In this document: one piece after another, positions 41,368 to 50,677 of the stretch
How positions within the stretch are numbered: position 1 is the first letter of the stretch
How the letters are laid out: each line of letters opens with the position of its first letter
Assembly (NCBI RefSeq): GCF_003171655.1
Contig: NZ_QFZL01000002.1
Span: forward strand, 62,001-126,000
Source of the DNA: Stakelama portus
GTDB taxonomy: Bacteria > Pseudomonadota > Alphaproteobacteria > Sphingomonadales > Sphingomonadaceae
Direction of reading: 5' to 3'
Length of the DNA: 64,000 bases
The notes under the pieces: generated by a model
The model's database searches: none
Told to the model about the DNA's origin: nothing
The model's input: only the letters and a program-made list of their open reading frames with translations
Program-made: the position numbers and the translations under genes

Positions 41368-43026
41368 CTAGAATCCATAGCTGAGGCCAAACAGGCCCTG
41401 TGCCACGAAACTGTCGTCATAAGGGTCCGGTCGTCCAAAACCGTACAGGCCGACGGCCGCAGTCGCGCTCAACCGGCCGAAGCTGTGCGAATAGGACGTG
41501 TTGGCGCCCCAGCCGAAGATATTGTCCGAACCCGGAATCTCGCTGTTGTAATAGTTGACATAGACATTGCCGCTCAACTGGCCGCGCGGTCCGATGCTGC
41601 TCGATCCGAACAGCTGGGCATAGAAGCTTTCGTCGGTCAGGCCGTTGACGCTGAAGCCGCTGCCGGTTTCGGGCGCAATGAATTTGCGGCTGGCATAGCC
41701 TGCGCCGATTCCCCATCGCGTACCCGCACCGTTGAACGCAACCACCGCGTCGACGCCGCGCGCGCGATAATTGGAGGTCGCGACCGACTGGAACACGCCG
41801 TTCAGACAGCCGCCGCCGGTTCCGCCATTGCCGGTGACGCACCCGGTATAGGTGCTGCCGAACGGATCGCTGATCGTGCTGTAATCGGTCGAAAGCGCGG
41901 CCAGACCGCCGGTCAGCTGACGCCCGAAGCTCTGAACGCTGTCATAAACGCCGACCTGCAGCGCGCTGCCGCGGCCGAACTGGTAGCTGAACGATCCGGT
42001 ATAGGTCCAATCGTCATAGCGGCGCCCGACGCGCGCTTCGACCATCGTCCGGCGGCTGGGGCGATACACCACGCCCGCGTCCCAGAAGAGACCGTCCATG
42101 TCATAGGCCAGCCTGCGCGGCGATGCCGGATCGGAGACATAATGGCCCGACCCGTCGGTGACCGGATCGCCCGATCCGTCGAGCAGCGCGTCGCGCTGGC
42201 TGATCTGAATGCTTTCATAGCCGACGCCGCCGACCACGGCGACGCTGCGCGCGACCGGGATTACGACGTCACCACGGCCATATTTGCCTTCATAGCGCTG
42301 GTCGAGCTGGCCGGCATCCTCGCGCTCCCACGCGCCGCTGACAGTGACGCCGACGGGCAATACGGTGCCGGATGCGAAGCCGACGCTGGCGGTCGCCGTT
42401 TGCGAAGTCGAATCGTCATAGACGTCGAGCTGCGGCGCGCTGGGGTCGACACCGGTCGAACCGGGCGCCTCTGCACGGACATAGCCGAACCGATAGCCCG
42501 CATTGACGTTGAGCGCGCCGAGATGCGTCGAAAGGCTGGGGCCGGCATAGGCCGAATAGATCTGGCTGACATTGCTGACATTCGGATCGTTGGTGTTGAG
42601 CGCAGCATCGCCGCGCACGTCCGAGCGGGCGCGCGTGGCGATCCCGCCCGCTTCGATCGTGAAGCCCGGCGCAACCGCGACCGCAGCGCGCGCGAGACCC
42701 GAATGGACATCGCCACCGGCGGTGTTGCTGTCATACGAAAACTGGTGGGTATAGGTATAGCTGAGCTGCACCTGTACGCGCCGCGTCTGCACCGATGCGT
42801 CGACGCCGGCACCGACGCTGGTATAGGTCAGCACGTCGCCGCTCTGAAGATCGGCGCTGAGCACCTGTCCTGCTTCGATATGCGGCCTGATCTGAACATG
42901 ACGGCCGCCGCTCGATTGCGCATAGGCTGGGCTTGCCGCCAGCACCAGCGCGCCGATCGCGGCGCTTCCGAGCCATTCGATACGCACGCGCCGCATGCGG
43001 CTGCCATAAGCTGTTCCGGCGGTCAT
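41368..43026 (-). CDS. PEP-CTERM system-associated outer-membrane beta-barrel protein
   Basis: The 552-residue product has a signal peptide ('AAIGALVLAASPAYAQ') and a run of alternating, aromatic-rich beta strands, ending in Phe ('LFGLSYGF'), as outer-membrane barrels do. The repeat-like strands ('VGYESIQISQRDAL', 'GVVYRPSRRTMVEARVGR') match the TIGR03016-type barrel proteins that accompany exosortase A. Two Cys ('GCVTGN', 'GGGCLNG') may form a loop disulfide. It may be the outer-membrane part of polymer export. It overlaps the kinase gene by 4 bases. Confidence 0.88.
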   Translation of the reverse strand: MTAGTAYGSRMRRVRIEWLGSAAIGALVLAASPAYAQSSGGRHVQIRPHIEAGQVLSADLQSGDVLTYTSVGAGVDASVQTRRVQVQLSYTYTHQFSYDSNTAGGDVHSGLARAAVAVAPGFTIEAGGIATRARSDVRGDAALNTNDPNVSNVSQIYSAYAGPSLSTHLGALNVNAGYRFGYVRAEAPGSTGVDPSAPQLDVYDDSTSQTATASVGFASGTVLPVGVTVSGAWEREDAGQLDQRYEGKYGRGDVVIPVARSVAVVGGVGYESIQISQRDALLDGSGDPVTDGSGHYVSDPASPRRLAYDMDGLFWDAGVVYRPSRRTMVEARVGRRYDDWTYTGSFSYQFGRGSALQVGVYDSVQSFGRQLTGGLAALSTDYSTISDPFGSTYTGCVTGNGGTGGGCLNGVFQSVATSNYRARGVDAVVAFNGAGTRWGIGAGYASRKFIAPETGSGFSVNGLTDESFYAQLFGSSSIGPRGQLSGNVYVNYYNSEIPGSDNIFGWGANTSYSHSFGRLSATAAVGLYGFGRPDPYDDSFVAQGLFGLSYGF

Positions 43027-44108
43027 GCGCCCGCATCCTCATAATAATTGCCGAAGCGATATCCGCCCGGCTGAAACGAAACGCCGTTGAGAACGAGCTG
43101 CACATGCTCGCACGCATCGACCATCGCGACGGCTTCGCGCAGGTCGGTTTCGGTGGTCTGATCGGCACGCACCACCAGCATCACCTGGCCGACATGGAGC
43201 GCGAGCACCGAAGCGGGCGATGCCGCCAGCACCGGCGGCGTATCGAAAATGACGTATCGGCGCGGATTGGCCCGGGCGAGCCCGGCGAGAACCGCATGCG
43301 CGTGATCGCTGGCCAGCAATTCGGTGTCGCTTGCCGATTTGGTGCCGGCGGGAAGCAGAGTCAGCTGGGGAATATCGGTTTCGACAACGCAATCCTCGAC
43401 ATCGTTGACCGAACCCGAAAGCACGTCGAGCAGGCCCGGCCCCTGATCGACGCCCAGCCGCCGGAGCACATCGGGCTTGGCGAAATCGGCATCGACCAGC
43501 AGGATCTCGACATCCTTTTCCGCCGCCAGCGACAGCGCGAGGTTGATCGCACAGAAAGTCTTGCCCTCATTCGGGCGCGCCGAACCGACCAGCACCATGC
43601 GGGCGCTGTCGGCATCCGCTCCCGCGACGGCGCGGGCGGTCAGCAGCAGCTGACGCTTCACCAGGCGGAATTGTTCGGCGAGCGACGTGATCGTGCTGCC
43701 CGGGACGATCAGCCCCTGTTCGGCCAGACGCTCCCGGTCGATCGCCACGCGGCGGCGACCCGAACGCATCGTCGGTTCGGAAAGTGCGGCAGGCACCGGC
43801 GTCGCCACCGGCGCCGTCGGCTCGGGTGCGGGCGGCACGGGTGCAGGCGGCGCTTGCGGGACGGGCATTGCCGCATCGACATCGCTGCCCCGGCGCAGGA
43901 TCGGGCCGACGGGCTCCTGCGGCATATCGAACACAGGCTGCGGTGCCGGCGCCGGAGCCGGTTCAGGCTGGACCTGGGGCTGCGGCGCCGGTGGAACCGG
44001 CGCTTCCCGCTGAGCGGGCTGGGCCGGCGCCGTATCGGCGTAGCGATAGAATTCGGCGGCGCGCTCGAGCAGCGTTCCCTTGAACCGACGGGGAGTGGAA
44101 TCGTTCAT
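43023..44108 (-). CDS. XrtA-associated tyrosine autokinase (CpsD/CapB type)
   Basis: The 361-residue product has a Pro/Ala-rich N-terminal half and a C-terminal BY-kinase ATPase: 'LVGSARPNEGKTFCAINLA' (Walker A), 'ILLVDADFAKPDVLRRLG' (Walker A') and 'YVIFDTPPVLAAS' (Walker B). A short tail with Tyr-Tyr ('RFGNYYEDAGA') may be the phosphorylated part. Such kinases control polymer length with the Wzz-like protein, here encoded 10 bases upstream. The ATG at 44108 was chosen as the start of family sequence. Confidence 0.9.
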   Translation of the reverse strand: MNDSTPRRFKGTLLERAAEFYRYADTAPAQPAQREAPVPPAPQPQVQPEPAPAPAPQPVFDMPQEPVGPILRRGSDVDAAMPVPQAPPAPVPPAPEPTAPVATPVPAALSEPTMRSGRRRVAIDRERLAEQGLIVPGSTITSLAEQFRLVKRQLLLTARAVAGADADSARMVLVGSARPNEGKTFCAINLALSLAAEKDVEILLVDADFAKPDVLRRLGVDQGPGLLDVLSGSVNDVEDCVVETDIPQLTLLPAGTKSASDTELLASDHAHAVLAGLARANPRRYVIFDTPPVLAASPASVLALHVGQVMLVVRADQTTETDLREAVAMVDACEHVQLVLNGVSFQPGGYRFGNYYEDAGA

Positions 44109-44118
44109 GCCTGCCCCC

Positions 44119-45630
44119 TCACGCCGCCATGCCGCGTTGAATGAATTCGACCCCGACAAGGCCGACGAACGCCACCATCAGCGCCAGCGTGCCGCCGGCG
44201 AACAGCATCAGCCGACGACGACGCAGCGCCCGTTCCGCGTCGGTGACGATTTCGCCGATCGAACCGATCACCGGCATGCCGCTGGCGCGTTCGAGCTTGC
44301 GGGCGTCGATAAAGGTGGTCTGCAACCGCGACAGGCCGAACGCGACGCCAAGCCCGCCGAACAGGCCGACGACGAGGACGCCGGCAAGCAGCATGGGGCG
44401 ATTGGGCGATGTCGGCGTGCGCGGCGCGGTGGGCGGATCGATCACGCTGAATTTCACGGCACCGGTCTGAGTCTGGGCCTGCGCCTGGAGGCTGACCTGT
44501 TCGCGCTGGGCGAGCAACTGGTCATATTGATCCTTGAGCACGCTGTAATCGCGTTCGATCTGCGCCTGTTCGGCGGCGACGCCGGGTGCGTCGCTGAGCT
44601 TGCCCTGAAGCTGGGCCAGGTCGCCCTGAATCTGTTGCTTGCGCTGGTTCAGCGCCGCGACCTGCGCCGCCTTGTCGGCCTGCATCGACCGCAGCGACAG
44701 ATAGAGCGGGTTGGTGGTGCCCCCCGAAACCGCACCGGCGGGTTCGTTGCGTGCGGCAGCGCGCGCCGCAGCAAGCTGGCTGAGCAGCGCCTTCACATCG
44801 GGGTGATTGTCGGTCCAGCCGCGCGCGCGCGCTTCGGCCAATTGTCCCTGAATGGCCGCAACCCGCGCACGCGCCGGGCCGACCGCCGCACCACCGCCGC
44901 TGGCGACGGTTGCGGGCGTTCCGGCCATCTGGGCATTGACGGCGTTGAGGCTGCTCTGCGCGGCGGCAAGGTCGCTTTCGACCTGGGCGAGCTGGGTGCG
45001 CGCTGCCGAAATCCGGTCGCTCAGCGATCCGGTGCCGGGCAGCGAGGAGAGATATTGCGACTGGAATTCCGCGCGCTTCGATTCGGCTTCCTGAAGCTGG
45101 CGCTGGCGCTGGGCCAGCTGTTCATCGAGGAACGCCAGCTGTTGCGTCGATTCATTGCGCTCGTTCGACAGATTGTCGTCGACGAAGATATCGATCAGCT
45201 TCTGCACCACTGCCTGGGCGATCTTCGGATCGCTCGACGTCGCGGTGATTTCGAACAGATTGTCCTGCTGCGCGACGACCTTGATCGCCGATTGCAGCCC
45301 GGCGATGCGATCGGCAACGTCCTGATCGGTCGATACGGTGCGCGACAGCGCCGTGCCGCGAACGACCTTTTCCAGATTGACCGCAGAGGTCAGCGTCTGG
45401 CGCACGCGATCGACGTCGCGCTGCTGCTGGACCTGATTGGTGTTCGACTGGTTGGGCAGCATCTGGCGCAGCTGCACGAAGATGCGCGCGCTGGACTGAT
45501 AGCTGTTCGGGATTTGCGATACGACGAACCAGCCCGCAAGGCACAGGGCCCAGGCCACCGCCAGCGCGATCCACCGGCGCCTCCATACCGCGTGCAGCGC
45601 GGCGCGTATCTCGTCGTACAGACTGCCCAT
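44119..45630 (-). CDS. XrtA-associated chain-length determinant protein (Wzz/PCP type)
   Basis: The 503-residue polysaccharide co-polymerase has two membrane helices, near residue 20 ('WIALAVAWALCLAGWFVV') and near residue 420 ('PMLLAGVLVVGLFGGLG'), around a large periplasmic coiled coil ('DEQLAQRQRQLQEAESKRAE'). A proline-rich motif 'PPTAPRTPTSPNRP' precedes the second helix, as is usual for Wzz. It sets the chain length of the exopolysaccharide with the tyrosine kinase. The length fits the exosortase-linked family. Confidence 0.93.
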   Translation of the reverse strand: MGSLYDEIRAALHAVWRRRWIALAVAWALCLAGWFVVSQIPNSYQSSARIFVQLRQMLPNQSNTNQVQQQRDVDRVRQTLTSAVNLEKVVRGTALSRTVSTDQDVADRIAGLQSAIKVVAQQDNLFEITATSSDPKIAQAVVQKLIDIFVDDNLSNERNESTQQLAFLDEQLAQRQRQLQEAESKRAEFQSQYLSSLPGTGSLSDRISAARTQLAQVESDLAAAQSSLNAVNAQMAGTPATVASGGGAAVGPARARVAAIQGQLAEARARGWTDNHPDVKALLSQLAAARAAARNEPAGAVSGGTTNPLYLSLRSMQADKAAQVAALNQRKQQIQGDLAQLQGKLSDAPGVAAEQAQIERDYSVLKDQYDQLLAQREQVSLQAQAQTQTGAVKFSVIDPPTAPRTPTSPNRPMLLAGVLVVGLFGGLGVAFGLSRLQTTFIDARKLERASGMPVIGSIGEIVTDAERALRRRRLMLFAGGTLALMVAFVGLVGVEFIQRGMAA

Positions 45631-45647
45631 GCCCGCTACGCTCTCCG

Positions 45648-46292
45648 TTAAAACATGCTTTCCGGGATGATGATCACATCACCCGGTTCCAGGCGGACAT
45701 TCGCGCTGGTGTCGCCATTCTTCATCAGGTCCGACAGGCGCAGCCCATATTCGCGCTGACGGCCGCTCGCCCGGTCGAACCGGACCAGACGCGCGCGATT
45801 GCCCGATGCGAATTCGGAAAGGCCGCCGACCGCGATCAGCGCGTCGAGGATCGTCATGTTCGCGCGATAGGGAATCGACGCGGGCTTTTCGGTAGCGCCG
45901 ACGATGCGGATCTGCTGGCTCGACGTGCCCGAGAAATTCTGGACGATCACCGACACGATCGGGTCGTTGATATATTCGCTGAGCGCGATCTTGATATCGT
46001 CGGCGAGCATCGCGGGCGTTTTTCCGACCGCGGGCATGTCGCTGATCAGCGGCGTCGTGATGCGCCCGTCGGGACGCACCTGAACCTGTGCCGAAAGCTC
46101 CGGATTGCGCCATACAAAGACCTGAAGCTGGTCGAGCGGGCCGATGATATACTCCTCGCCCGGCGCATCGGAACCGGCGACGAAACCGGCCGGTGGCAAC
46201 TCGGGTCGTCCGCCCCCGCCCATGCATCCGGCAAGCAGCATTGCCGCGACAATCGGCAGCAGCAACACCCGGCCTGTCTTCACGAAACGCAT
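45648..46292 (-). CDS. XrtA-associated polysaccharide export lipoprotein (Wza-like)
   Basis: The 214-residue product has a lipobox ('AAMLLAGC') and the Poly_export domain: 'YIIGPLDQLQVFVWRNPEL', 'VRPDGRITTPLISDMPAVG' and 'LEPGDVIIIPESMF'. A SLBB-type domain ('RIVGATEKPASIPYRA') lies in between. It likely forms the outer-membrane export channel. A strong GGAAGGAGG ribosome site precedes the ATG at 46292. It begins the polymer part of the minus-strand operon, about 100 bases after the decarboxylase gene. Confidence 0.93.
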   Translation of the reverse strand: MRFVKTGRVLLLPIVAAMLLAGCMGGGGRPELPPAGFVAGSDAPGEEYIIGPLDQLQVFVWRNPELSAQVQVRPDGRITTPLISDMPAVGKTPAMLADDIKIALSEYINDPIVSVIVQNFSGTSSQQIRIVGATEKPASIPYRANMTILDALIAVGGLSEFASGNRARLVRFDRASGRQREYGLRLSDLMKNGDTSANVRLEPGDVIIIPESMF

Positions 46293-46392
46293 TCCCGAAC
46301 CTCCTTCCCTGTGCGGGAACCGGCCGACGACGTCTCGACGGCATTCCACACAGGATGAGCTTCGCTATGCGCGGGAACGGGTTAAATTAGCG

Positions 46393-47631
46393 TTAGGAGT
46401 TTTTCGCATTTGCGAGGATTTCTCGCGCTGCGGGGTGCCCGAGAAAGCCCGACGGGCTCGCCGAGGCACCATAGGCACCGGCACAGAAGATCGCGATCAG
46501 ATCGCCGACTTCCGCCTTGGGCAGCACCACCCGGTCGCCGAGCCGATCGAGCGGCGTGCAGAGTGGCCCGACCACCGAAGTTTCCACGTCGGCCAGATGG
46601 TCCAGCCTGTCGGCCACGGCGATCGGATAGTTGCGGCGCACCACCGTGCCGAAATTGCCGCTGGCGGCGAGCTGATGGTTGAGCCCGCCATCGACGACCC
46701 AGAAGGATTCCTCGCCGCTGGTTTTGATATCGACGATCCGGGTCAGATAGACGCCGGCTTCCCCGACGATCCACCGCCCCAGCTCGATCGCGAACCGCGA
46801 TCCCGACAGATTTACGGGCATATCCGCGAGCTTTTCGGCCAAAGCTGTGCCGATAGCGGCGATATCGACCGGTGTGTCGCCGTGAAAATAGGGAATGCCG
46901 AACCCGCCGCCCAGATTGACCAGCGGCGGAACCGCGCCCGCTTCGCCGGCAAGCCGCGCCGCCAGGTCCACTGTCGCCGCCTGGGTTTCGATGATCGCCG
47001 CCGTGTCGAGCGACTGCGACCCGGCGAAGATATGGAAGCCGCGCCATTGCGCGCCTGCATCGGTGAGCTTGCGGACAAGGCCGGGCACGCTGGCGACATC
47101 GATCCCGAACGGAGAGGCCCGCCCGCCCATTTTCATGCCCGAACCGCGCAGTTCGAAATCGGGATTGACGCGAATGGCGATTTGCGGCGCCAGGCCGAGC
47201 CGCTTGCCGATCCGCAAGGCGCGATCGACCTCGCCCACAGATTCGGCATTGAGCGTCACGCCCGCGCGGATCGCGGCTTCGAGTTCGTTGTCGCGTTTGC
47301 CGGGGCCGGCAAAGCTGATGTGTTGTGCCGGTTTTACTGCCAGCGCCTTGACCATCTCCCCCGCCGAAGCGACGTCTAGCCCGCCGACCAGTGGCGCGAC
47401 CTGCGCGAGCAGCGGCTCCCAGGGATTGGCTTTCACGGCGTAATGGATGTCGACGATATCCGGCAGCGCGGCGCGCAATCGGGCGAGGCGATCACCGATC
47501 GACCCGACGTCATAGACGAAGAGTGGGGTGTCGCCTGCAGCTTCGACCCATTGTTCGGCGGTCCTGCCGCCGATGGTCAGCTGTTCCTGCTCCGCAAATT
47601 GCGGGGGAATGGGCCCGGTAGGTTTGCTCAT
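46393..47631 (-). CDS. PLP-dependent decarboxylase, exosortase A system-associated
   Basis: The 412-residue product is an alanine-racemase-fold decarboxylase like diaminopimelate decarboxylase. It has the PLP lysine in 'IHYAVKANPWEPLL', 'FHIFAGSQSLD', 'VNLGGGFGIPYFHG', 'AIELGRWIVGEAGVY' and the active-site Cys in 'GPLCTPLDRLG'. It matches the exosortase-A-associated decarboxylase group, whose substrate is not known. It belongs with the ligase and carrier-protein genes next to it. The ATG at 47631 (MSKPTG) was chosen; upstream is a repeat. Confidence 0.9.
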   Translation of the reverse strand: MSKPTGPIPPQFAEQEQLTIGGRTAEQWVEAAGDTPLFVYDVGSIGDRLARLRAALPDIVDIHYAVKANPWEPLLAQVAPLVGGLDVASAGEMVKALAVKPAQHISFAGPGKRDNELEAAIRAGVTLNAESVGEVDRALRIGKRLGLAPQIAIRVNPDFELRGSGMKMGGRASPFGIDVASVPGLVRKLTDAGAQWRGFHIFAGSQSLDTAAIIETQAATVDLAARLAGEAGAVPPLVNLGGGFGIPYFHGDTPVDIAAIGTALAEKLADMPVNLSGSRFAIELGRWIVGEAGVYLTRIVDIKTSGEESFWVVDGGLNHQLAASGNFGTVVRRNYPIAVADRLDHLADVETSVVGPLCTPLDRLGDRVVLPKAEVGDLIAIFCAGAYGASASPSGFLGHPAAREILANAKNS

Positions 47632-47656
47632 CGGTTTCCCCCGCACGTTGCGCCTG

Positions 47657-47764
47657 AAGAAGAACGGCGCTTCGACAGGCTCAGCGCAAACGGCTGTGGA
47701 GATAGTTTTTCCGGCGCCACACACCCTCCCGTCAGGGCTGAGCCTGTCGAAGCCCTGCTCTTCG
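47657..47764. repeat. Sphingomonad palindromic intergenic repeat, copy between decarboxylase and ligase genes
   Basis: GCTTCGACAGGCTCAGCGC (left) and GGGCTGAGCCTGTCGAAGC (right) are inverted, with GAAGAACGG and CTGCTCTTCG arms. The copy interrupts the ligase-decarboxylase gene pair. Confidence 0.8.
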
Positions 47765-47776
47765 CTGAAGCCCCAC

Positions 47777-49321
47777 TCATGCCTGCGCCTCCGCCGGGTT
47801 GGTTTCGATCAGCGATAGCCGAAGCGCGGTGCGATCGAGCTTGCCGTTGGGATTGCGCGGCAATTGCGCCTGCCAGCGATAGCGTTGTGGTTGCTGGAAA
47901 CTCGGCAATTCGCGGCGCAGCCGTTCGCGCACCGATGCTTCTGCGTCGTCGGGATCGCCCTTGGCGCGGGCAATGACGACGATCGCCTGTCCCAGCCGCG
48001 GATCGGGCACGCCGAACACCGCGCATTCGGCAACTTCGCCGCCGGCGAGCACCGCATCCTCGATTTCGGTCGGGCTGATCCGGTTGCCCGCCGATTTGAT
48101 CATTTCATCGTCGCGCCCGACAAAACGGAGCAAGCCGTCGCTGCCCACCATCGCGGTGTCGCCCGACCAGACCGCCATGCCGCCATATTCGGAGAAAGCA
48201 GGCGCCGGTTTGAAACGCTGTGCAGTGCGTTCGGCGTCCTGCCAATAGCCCTGAGCGACCAGCGGCCCGGCATGGACCAGCTCGCCCGGCTCATCGGGAC
48301 CCGCGCGGGTGCCGTCGGGGCGGACGATCATCACTTCGGCAAAGGGCACCGCGCTGCCAACCGAATCGGGATGTTCGTCGATCAGCGACGGATCGAGATA
48401 GGCCGAACGAAATGCTTCGGTCAGACCATACATGGCGTAGAGATCGGCTTGCGGGAACAGCCCTCGCAACCCGCGTACCAAGCGCGGTGTCAGCGCACCG
48501 CCGGTATTGGTAAGCCGCTTCAACCGCGCGGCGGTTTCGGGCGGCCAATCGGCCTCCAGCAACTGGACCCAGAGCGGCGGGACGCCCGGCAGGCTGTTCG
48601 CTTCGAACCGCTCCACTGCCTTCACCACGTCGCGCGGGGTCAGGTAATCGAGCGGGACCACGCTCGCGCCAGCAAACCAGCTCGAAAGCAGCTGGTTCTG
48701 GCCATAATCGAAACTGAGCGGCATCACCGCAAGGATGCGATCGCGCGGCACGACGTTCAGATAGGTCGCGACGCTGACCGCGCCGAGCCAGAGATTGGCG
48801 TGGCTGAGCATCACGCCCTTGGGACGCCCGGTCGATCCCGAAGTGTAGAGAATCGCGACGAGTTTCGACGTGTCGCGATCGGCTGGCGATGGCGGCAGCG
48901 TTTCCCCGGTCAGCGGCACATCGTTTTCCAGCACGGCGATACAGCCATCGGGCCGATCGCCATCCTCCAGCGTGCCGAGCCGCCCTGCCCCGCCGATGAT
49001 CATCCGCGCGCCGCTGTCGCGCAGGATATGGCCGACCTGTGCGTGCTTGAGCAACGGATTGACGGGGACATGGATCAGCTGCGCCCGCGCGGCGGCCAGG
49101 GGCATGACACAGGCGAGCCGCGTCTTGGCGAGCCAGCTGGCGACGCGATCGCCCGGTTCCAGCCCCTGCGCGCGCAGCCATGCGGCAACCGCACCAACCG
49201 CATGTTCAAGCCCGGCAAAGTCGAGCACACCGCCCTTGTCGACCAGAGCCGGCGCATCGGGAGCGCCACGCAGAGTCAGCCGGTCGAGCGGTTCGGTTTG
49301 CGGGCTTAAGCCTTTCGTCAT
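47777..49321 (-). CDS. Acyl-CoA ligase (AMP-forming), exosortase A system-associated
   Basis: The 514-residue ANL-superfamily enzyme activates an acid as an adenylate. The P-loop is 'LVAILYTSGSTGRPKGVML', later motifs are 'YAMYGLTEAFRSAYL', 'YGGMAVWSGDTAMVGSDGLL' and 'GRDDEMIKSAGNRISPTEIE', and the last catalytic Lys is in 'NPNGKLDR'. It fits the XrtA-associated ligase group. An acyl carrier protein gene lies across the divergent region, so the adenylate may be loaded on that carrier; this is inferred. Confidence 0.9.
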   Translation of the reverse strand: MTKGLSPQTEPLDRLTLRGAPDAPALVDKGGVLDFAGLEHAVGAVAAWLRAQGLEPGDRVASWLAKTRLACVMPLAAARAQLIHVPVNPLLKHAQVGHILRDSGARMIIGGAGRLGTLEDGDRPDGCIAVLENDVPLTGETLPPSPADRDTSKLVAILYTSGSTGRPKGVMLSHANLWLGAVSVATYLNVVPRDRILAVMPLSFDYGQNQLLSSWFAGASVVPLDYLTPRDVVKAVERFEANSLPGVPPLWVQLLEADWPPETAARLKRLTNTGGALTPRLVRGLRGLFPQADLYAMYGLTEAFRSAYLDPSLIDEHPDSVGSAVPFAEVMIVRPDGTRAGPDEPGELVHAGPLVAQGYWQDAERTAQRFKPAPAFSEYGGMAVWSGDTAMVGSDGLLRFVGRDDEMIKSAGNRISPTEIEDAVLAGGEVAECAVFGVPDPRLGQAIVVIARAKGDPDDAEASVRERLRRELPSFQQPQRYRWQAQLPRNPNGKLDRTALRLSLIETNPAEAQA

Positions 49322-49372
49322 TACGTTCGCCTAGTTCCCTTTGGTGAAGAGCGCGGTTACCGGAATAAACCG

Positions 49373-50368
49373 ATGAGTGTTGACGTAAAGTTGTTCGACG
49401 ATCTGGAAGCTGTCGCGGCCGATGCCGGCGACGCGCTCGATCGTGCGCATCAGCCGCGTGTCTATGACCGGATCGAATGGTTTGCGCGTACCGCGGCGCG
49501 CTGCCCGGTGCCGGGCAGGCCGCTGGTCGCCCGCGCGCGTGCCGGGGATACCGCGCTGTGGCTGTTTCTCGCCAGAAAAGGCAGCAAGGCACAGGCGCTG
49601 GCCAGCTGGTACACGCTCGATTTTCAGCCGGTCAGACAGGGCGAAGGCATGTTGCTGCTCGCGCCATTGGCGGCGCAGCTGAAAAAACTGTCGCATATCA
49701 GCATGTCTCCGGTCGCTGACCCCGACCCCATTCGCGCGGCGTTTCGCAGGGCCGGCTGGATAACCGCCGTCAGTCCCGCCACAGTGACCTGGGAAGTGCG
49801 GCCGCCCGCCGATTTCGATACCTATTGGGCTTCGCGCCCCGGCCAGTTGCGCAGCACCGCCAAACGCAAGGGCAGGAAGGCGGGGCTCGACATCACGATC
49901 CACCGCCAGTTCGATGCCGCCGCCTGGGACGCCTATCGCGCGATTTACGAAGCAAGCTGGAAGCCCGACGAAGGCAGCTGGGATTTCATGCGCGACTTTG
50001 CGGAGACCGAAGGTGCCGCAGGCGCTTTGCGGCTGGGCATTGCCAGCAAGGACGGCGTGCCGATCGCCGCACAGCTGTGGCATGTCGAAAATGGTCGCGC
50101 GACGATCCACAAGCTCGCCTATCGCGAGGATGCCAAAGACCTCTCCCCCGGCACGATATTGAGCGAGGCGATGTTCCGGCACGTGATCGAGCAGGACCGC
50201 CCGCAGGTGATCGATTACGGCACCGGCAACGAACCCTATAAGGCCGAGTGGATGGATGGCGCGCGCAAGATGTGGCGCATCGATTGCTGGAATCCCCGGC
50301 ATCCCGCGTCATGGCCGGGTCTTCTGCGCCATCTGCTCGGACTTGTCCGCAGAAGGCTTAGCCTTTAG
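49373..50368 (+). CDS. GNAT/FemAB-like acyltransferase of the exosortase carrier subcluster
   Basis: The 331-residue product has an Acetyltransf_6 (BioF2/FemAB-like) C-terminal domain with 'RPGQLRSTAKRKGRKAGL', 'YEASWKPDEGSWDFM', 'AAQLWHVENGRATIHKLAY' and 'VIDYGTGNEPYKAEWM'. This family moves acyl or aminoacyl groups. It starts 51 bases from the divergent ligase gene and leads the plus-strand group of ACP and two hydrolases. A role in transferring a carrier-bound acyl group is inferred from position. Confidence 0.82.
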   Translation: MSVDVKLFDDLEAVAADAGDALDRAHQPRVYDRIEWFARTAARCPVPGRPLVARARAGDTALWLFLARKGSKAQALASWYTLDFQPVRQGEGMLLLAPLAAQLKKLSHISMSPVADPDPIRAAFRRAGWITAVSPATVTWEVRPPADFDTYWASRPGQLRSTAKRKGRKAGLDITIHRQFDAAAWDAYRAIYEASWKPDEGSWDFMRDFAETEGAAGALRLGIASKDGVPIAAQLWHVENGRATIHKLAYREDAKDLSPGTILSEAMFRHVIEQDRPQVIDYGTGNEPYKAEWMDGARKMWRIDCWNPRHPASWPGLLRHLLGLVRRRLSL

Positions 50369-50398
50369 GTGGCCTCGGCAAATATCCAATCGGGTCTG

Positions 50399-50677
50399 AT
50401 GACAATGCTCCCTGAAGGTTACGAAACCGTCCAGAAGACCGTTCGCGCGGTGCTGCGCGACACGCTGGGACTCAGCGAGGAACGCGCGGCGGCGTTCGAC
50501 AGCGATACGCCGCTGTTCGGCGCGCTGCCCGAGCTGGATTCGATGGCCGTGGCCGGGGTGCTGACCGAACTGGAAGACCGGCTGGGCATCATCATCGAGG
50601 ATGATGAAGTCGATGGCGAGATGCTCGAAACCTTTGGCGCGCTGACCCGATATGCCGCGGACAAGGCGCTTACATGA
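50399..50677 (+). CDS. Acyl carrier protein of the exosortase system
   Basis: The 92-residue product is a helical carrier protein with the phosphopantetheine Ser in 'LPELDSMAVAGVL' (DSM), preceded by 'LGLSEERAAAFDSDTPLFG' and followed by 'LGIIIEDDEVDGEML'. It is not the fatty-acid ACP, which has DSL and other neighbours. The start is uncertain: a GTG at 50369 directly follows the previous stop and an ATG at 50405 is also in frame; I used the ATG at 50399. The next gene overlaps its end by 4 bases. Confidence 0.85.
   Translation: MTMLPEGYETVQKTVRAVLRDTLGLSEERAAAFDSDTPLFGALPELDSMAVAGVLTELEDRLGIIIEDDEVDGEMLETFGALTRYAADKALT

Noticed and set aside
40459..43044. 861-codon open frame on the plus strand opposite the ATPase and outer-membrane genes
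   Set aside because: It is antisense to two genes with clear family motifs, is rich in Arg, Ala and Gly as expected of a high-GC shadow frame, and has no ribosome site or domain.
46293..46392. Sigma-54 promoter before the Wza-like gene
   Set aside because: No GG-N10-GC pair with acceptable flanks was found in the 100-base gap.
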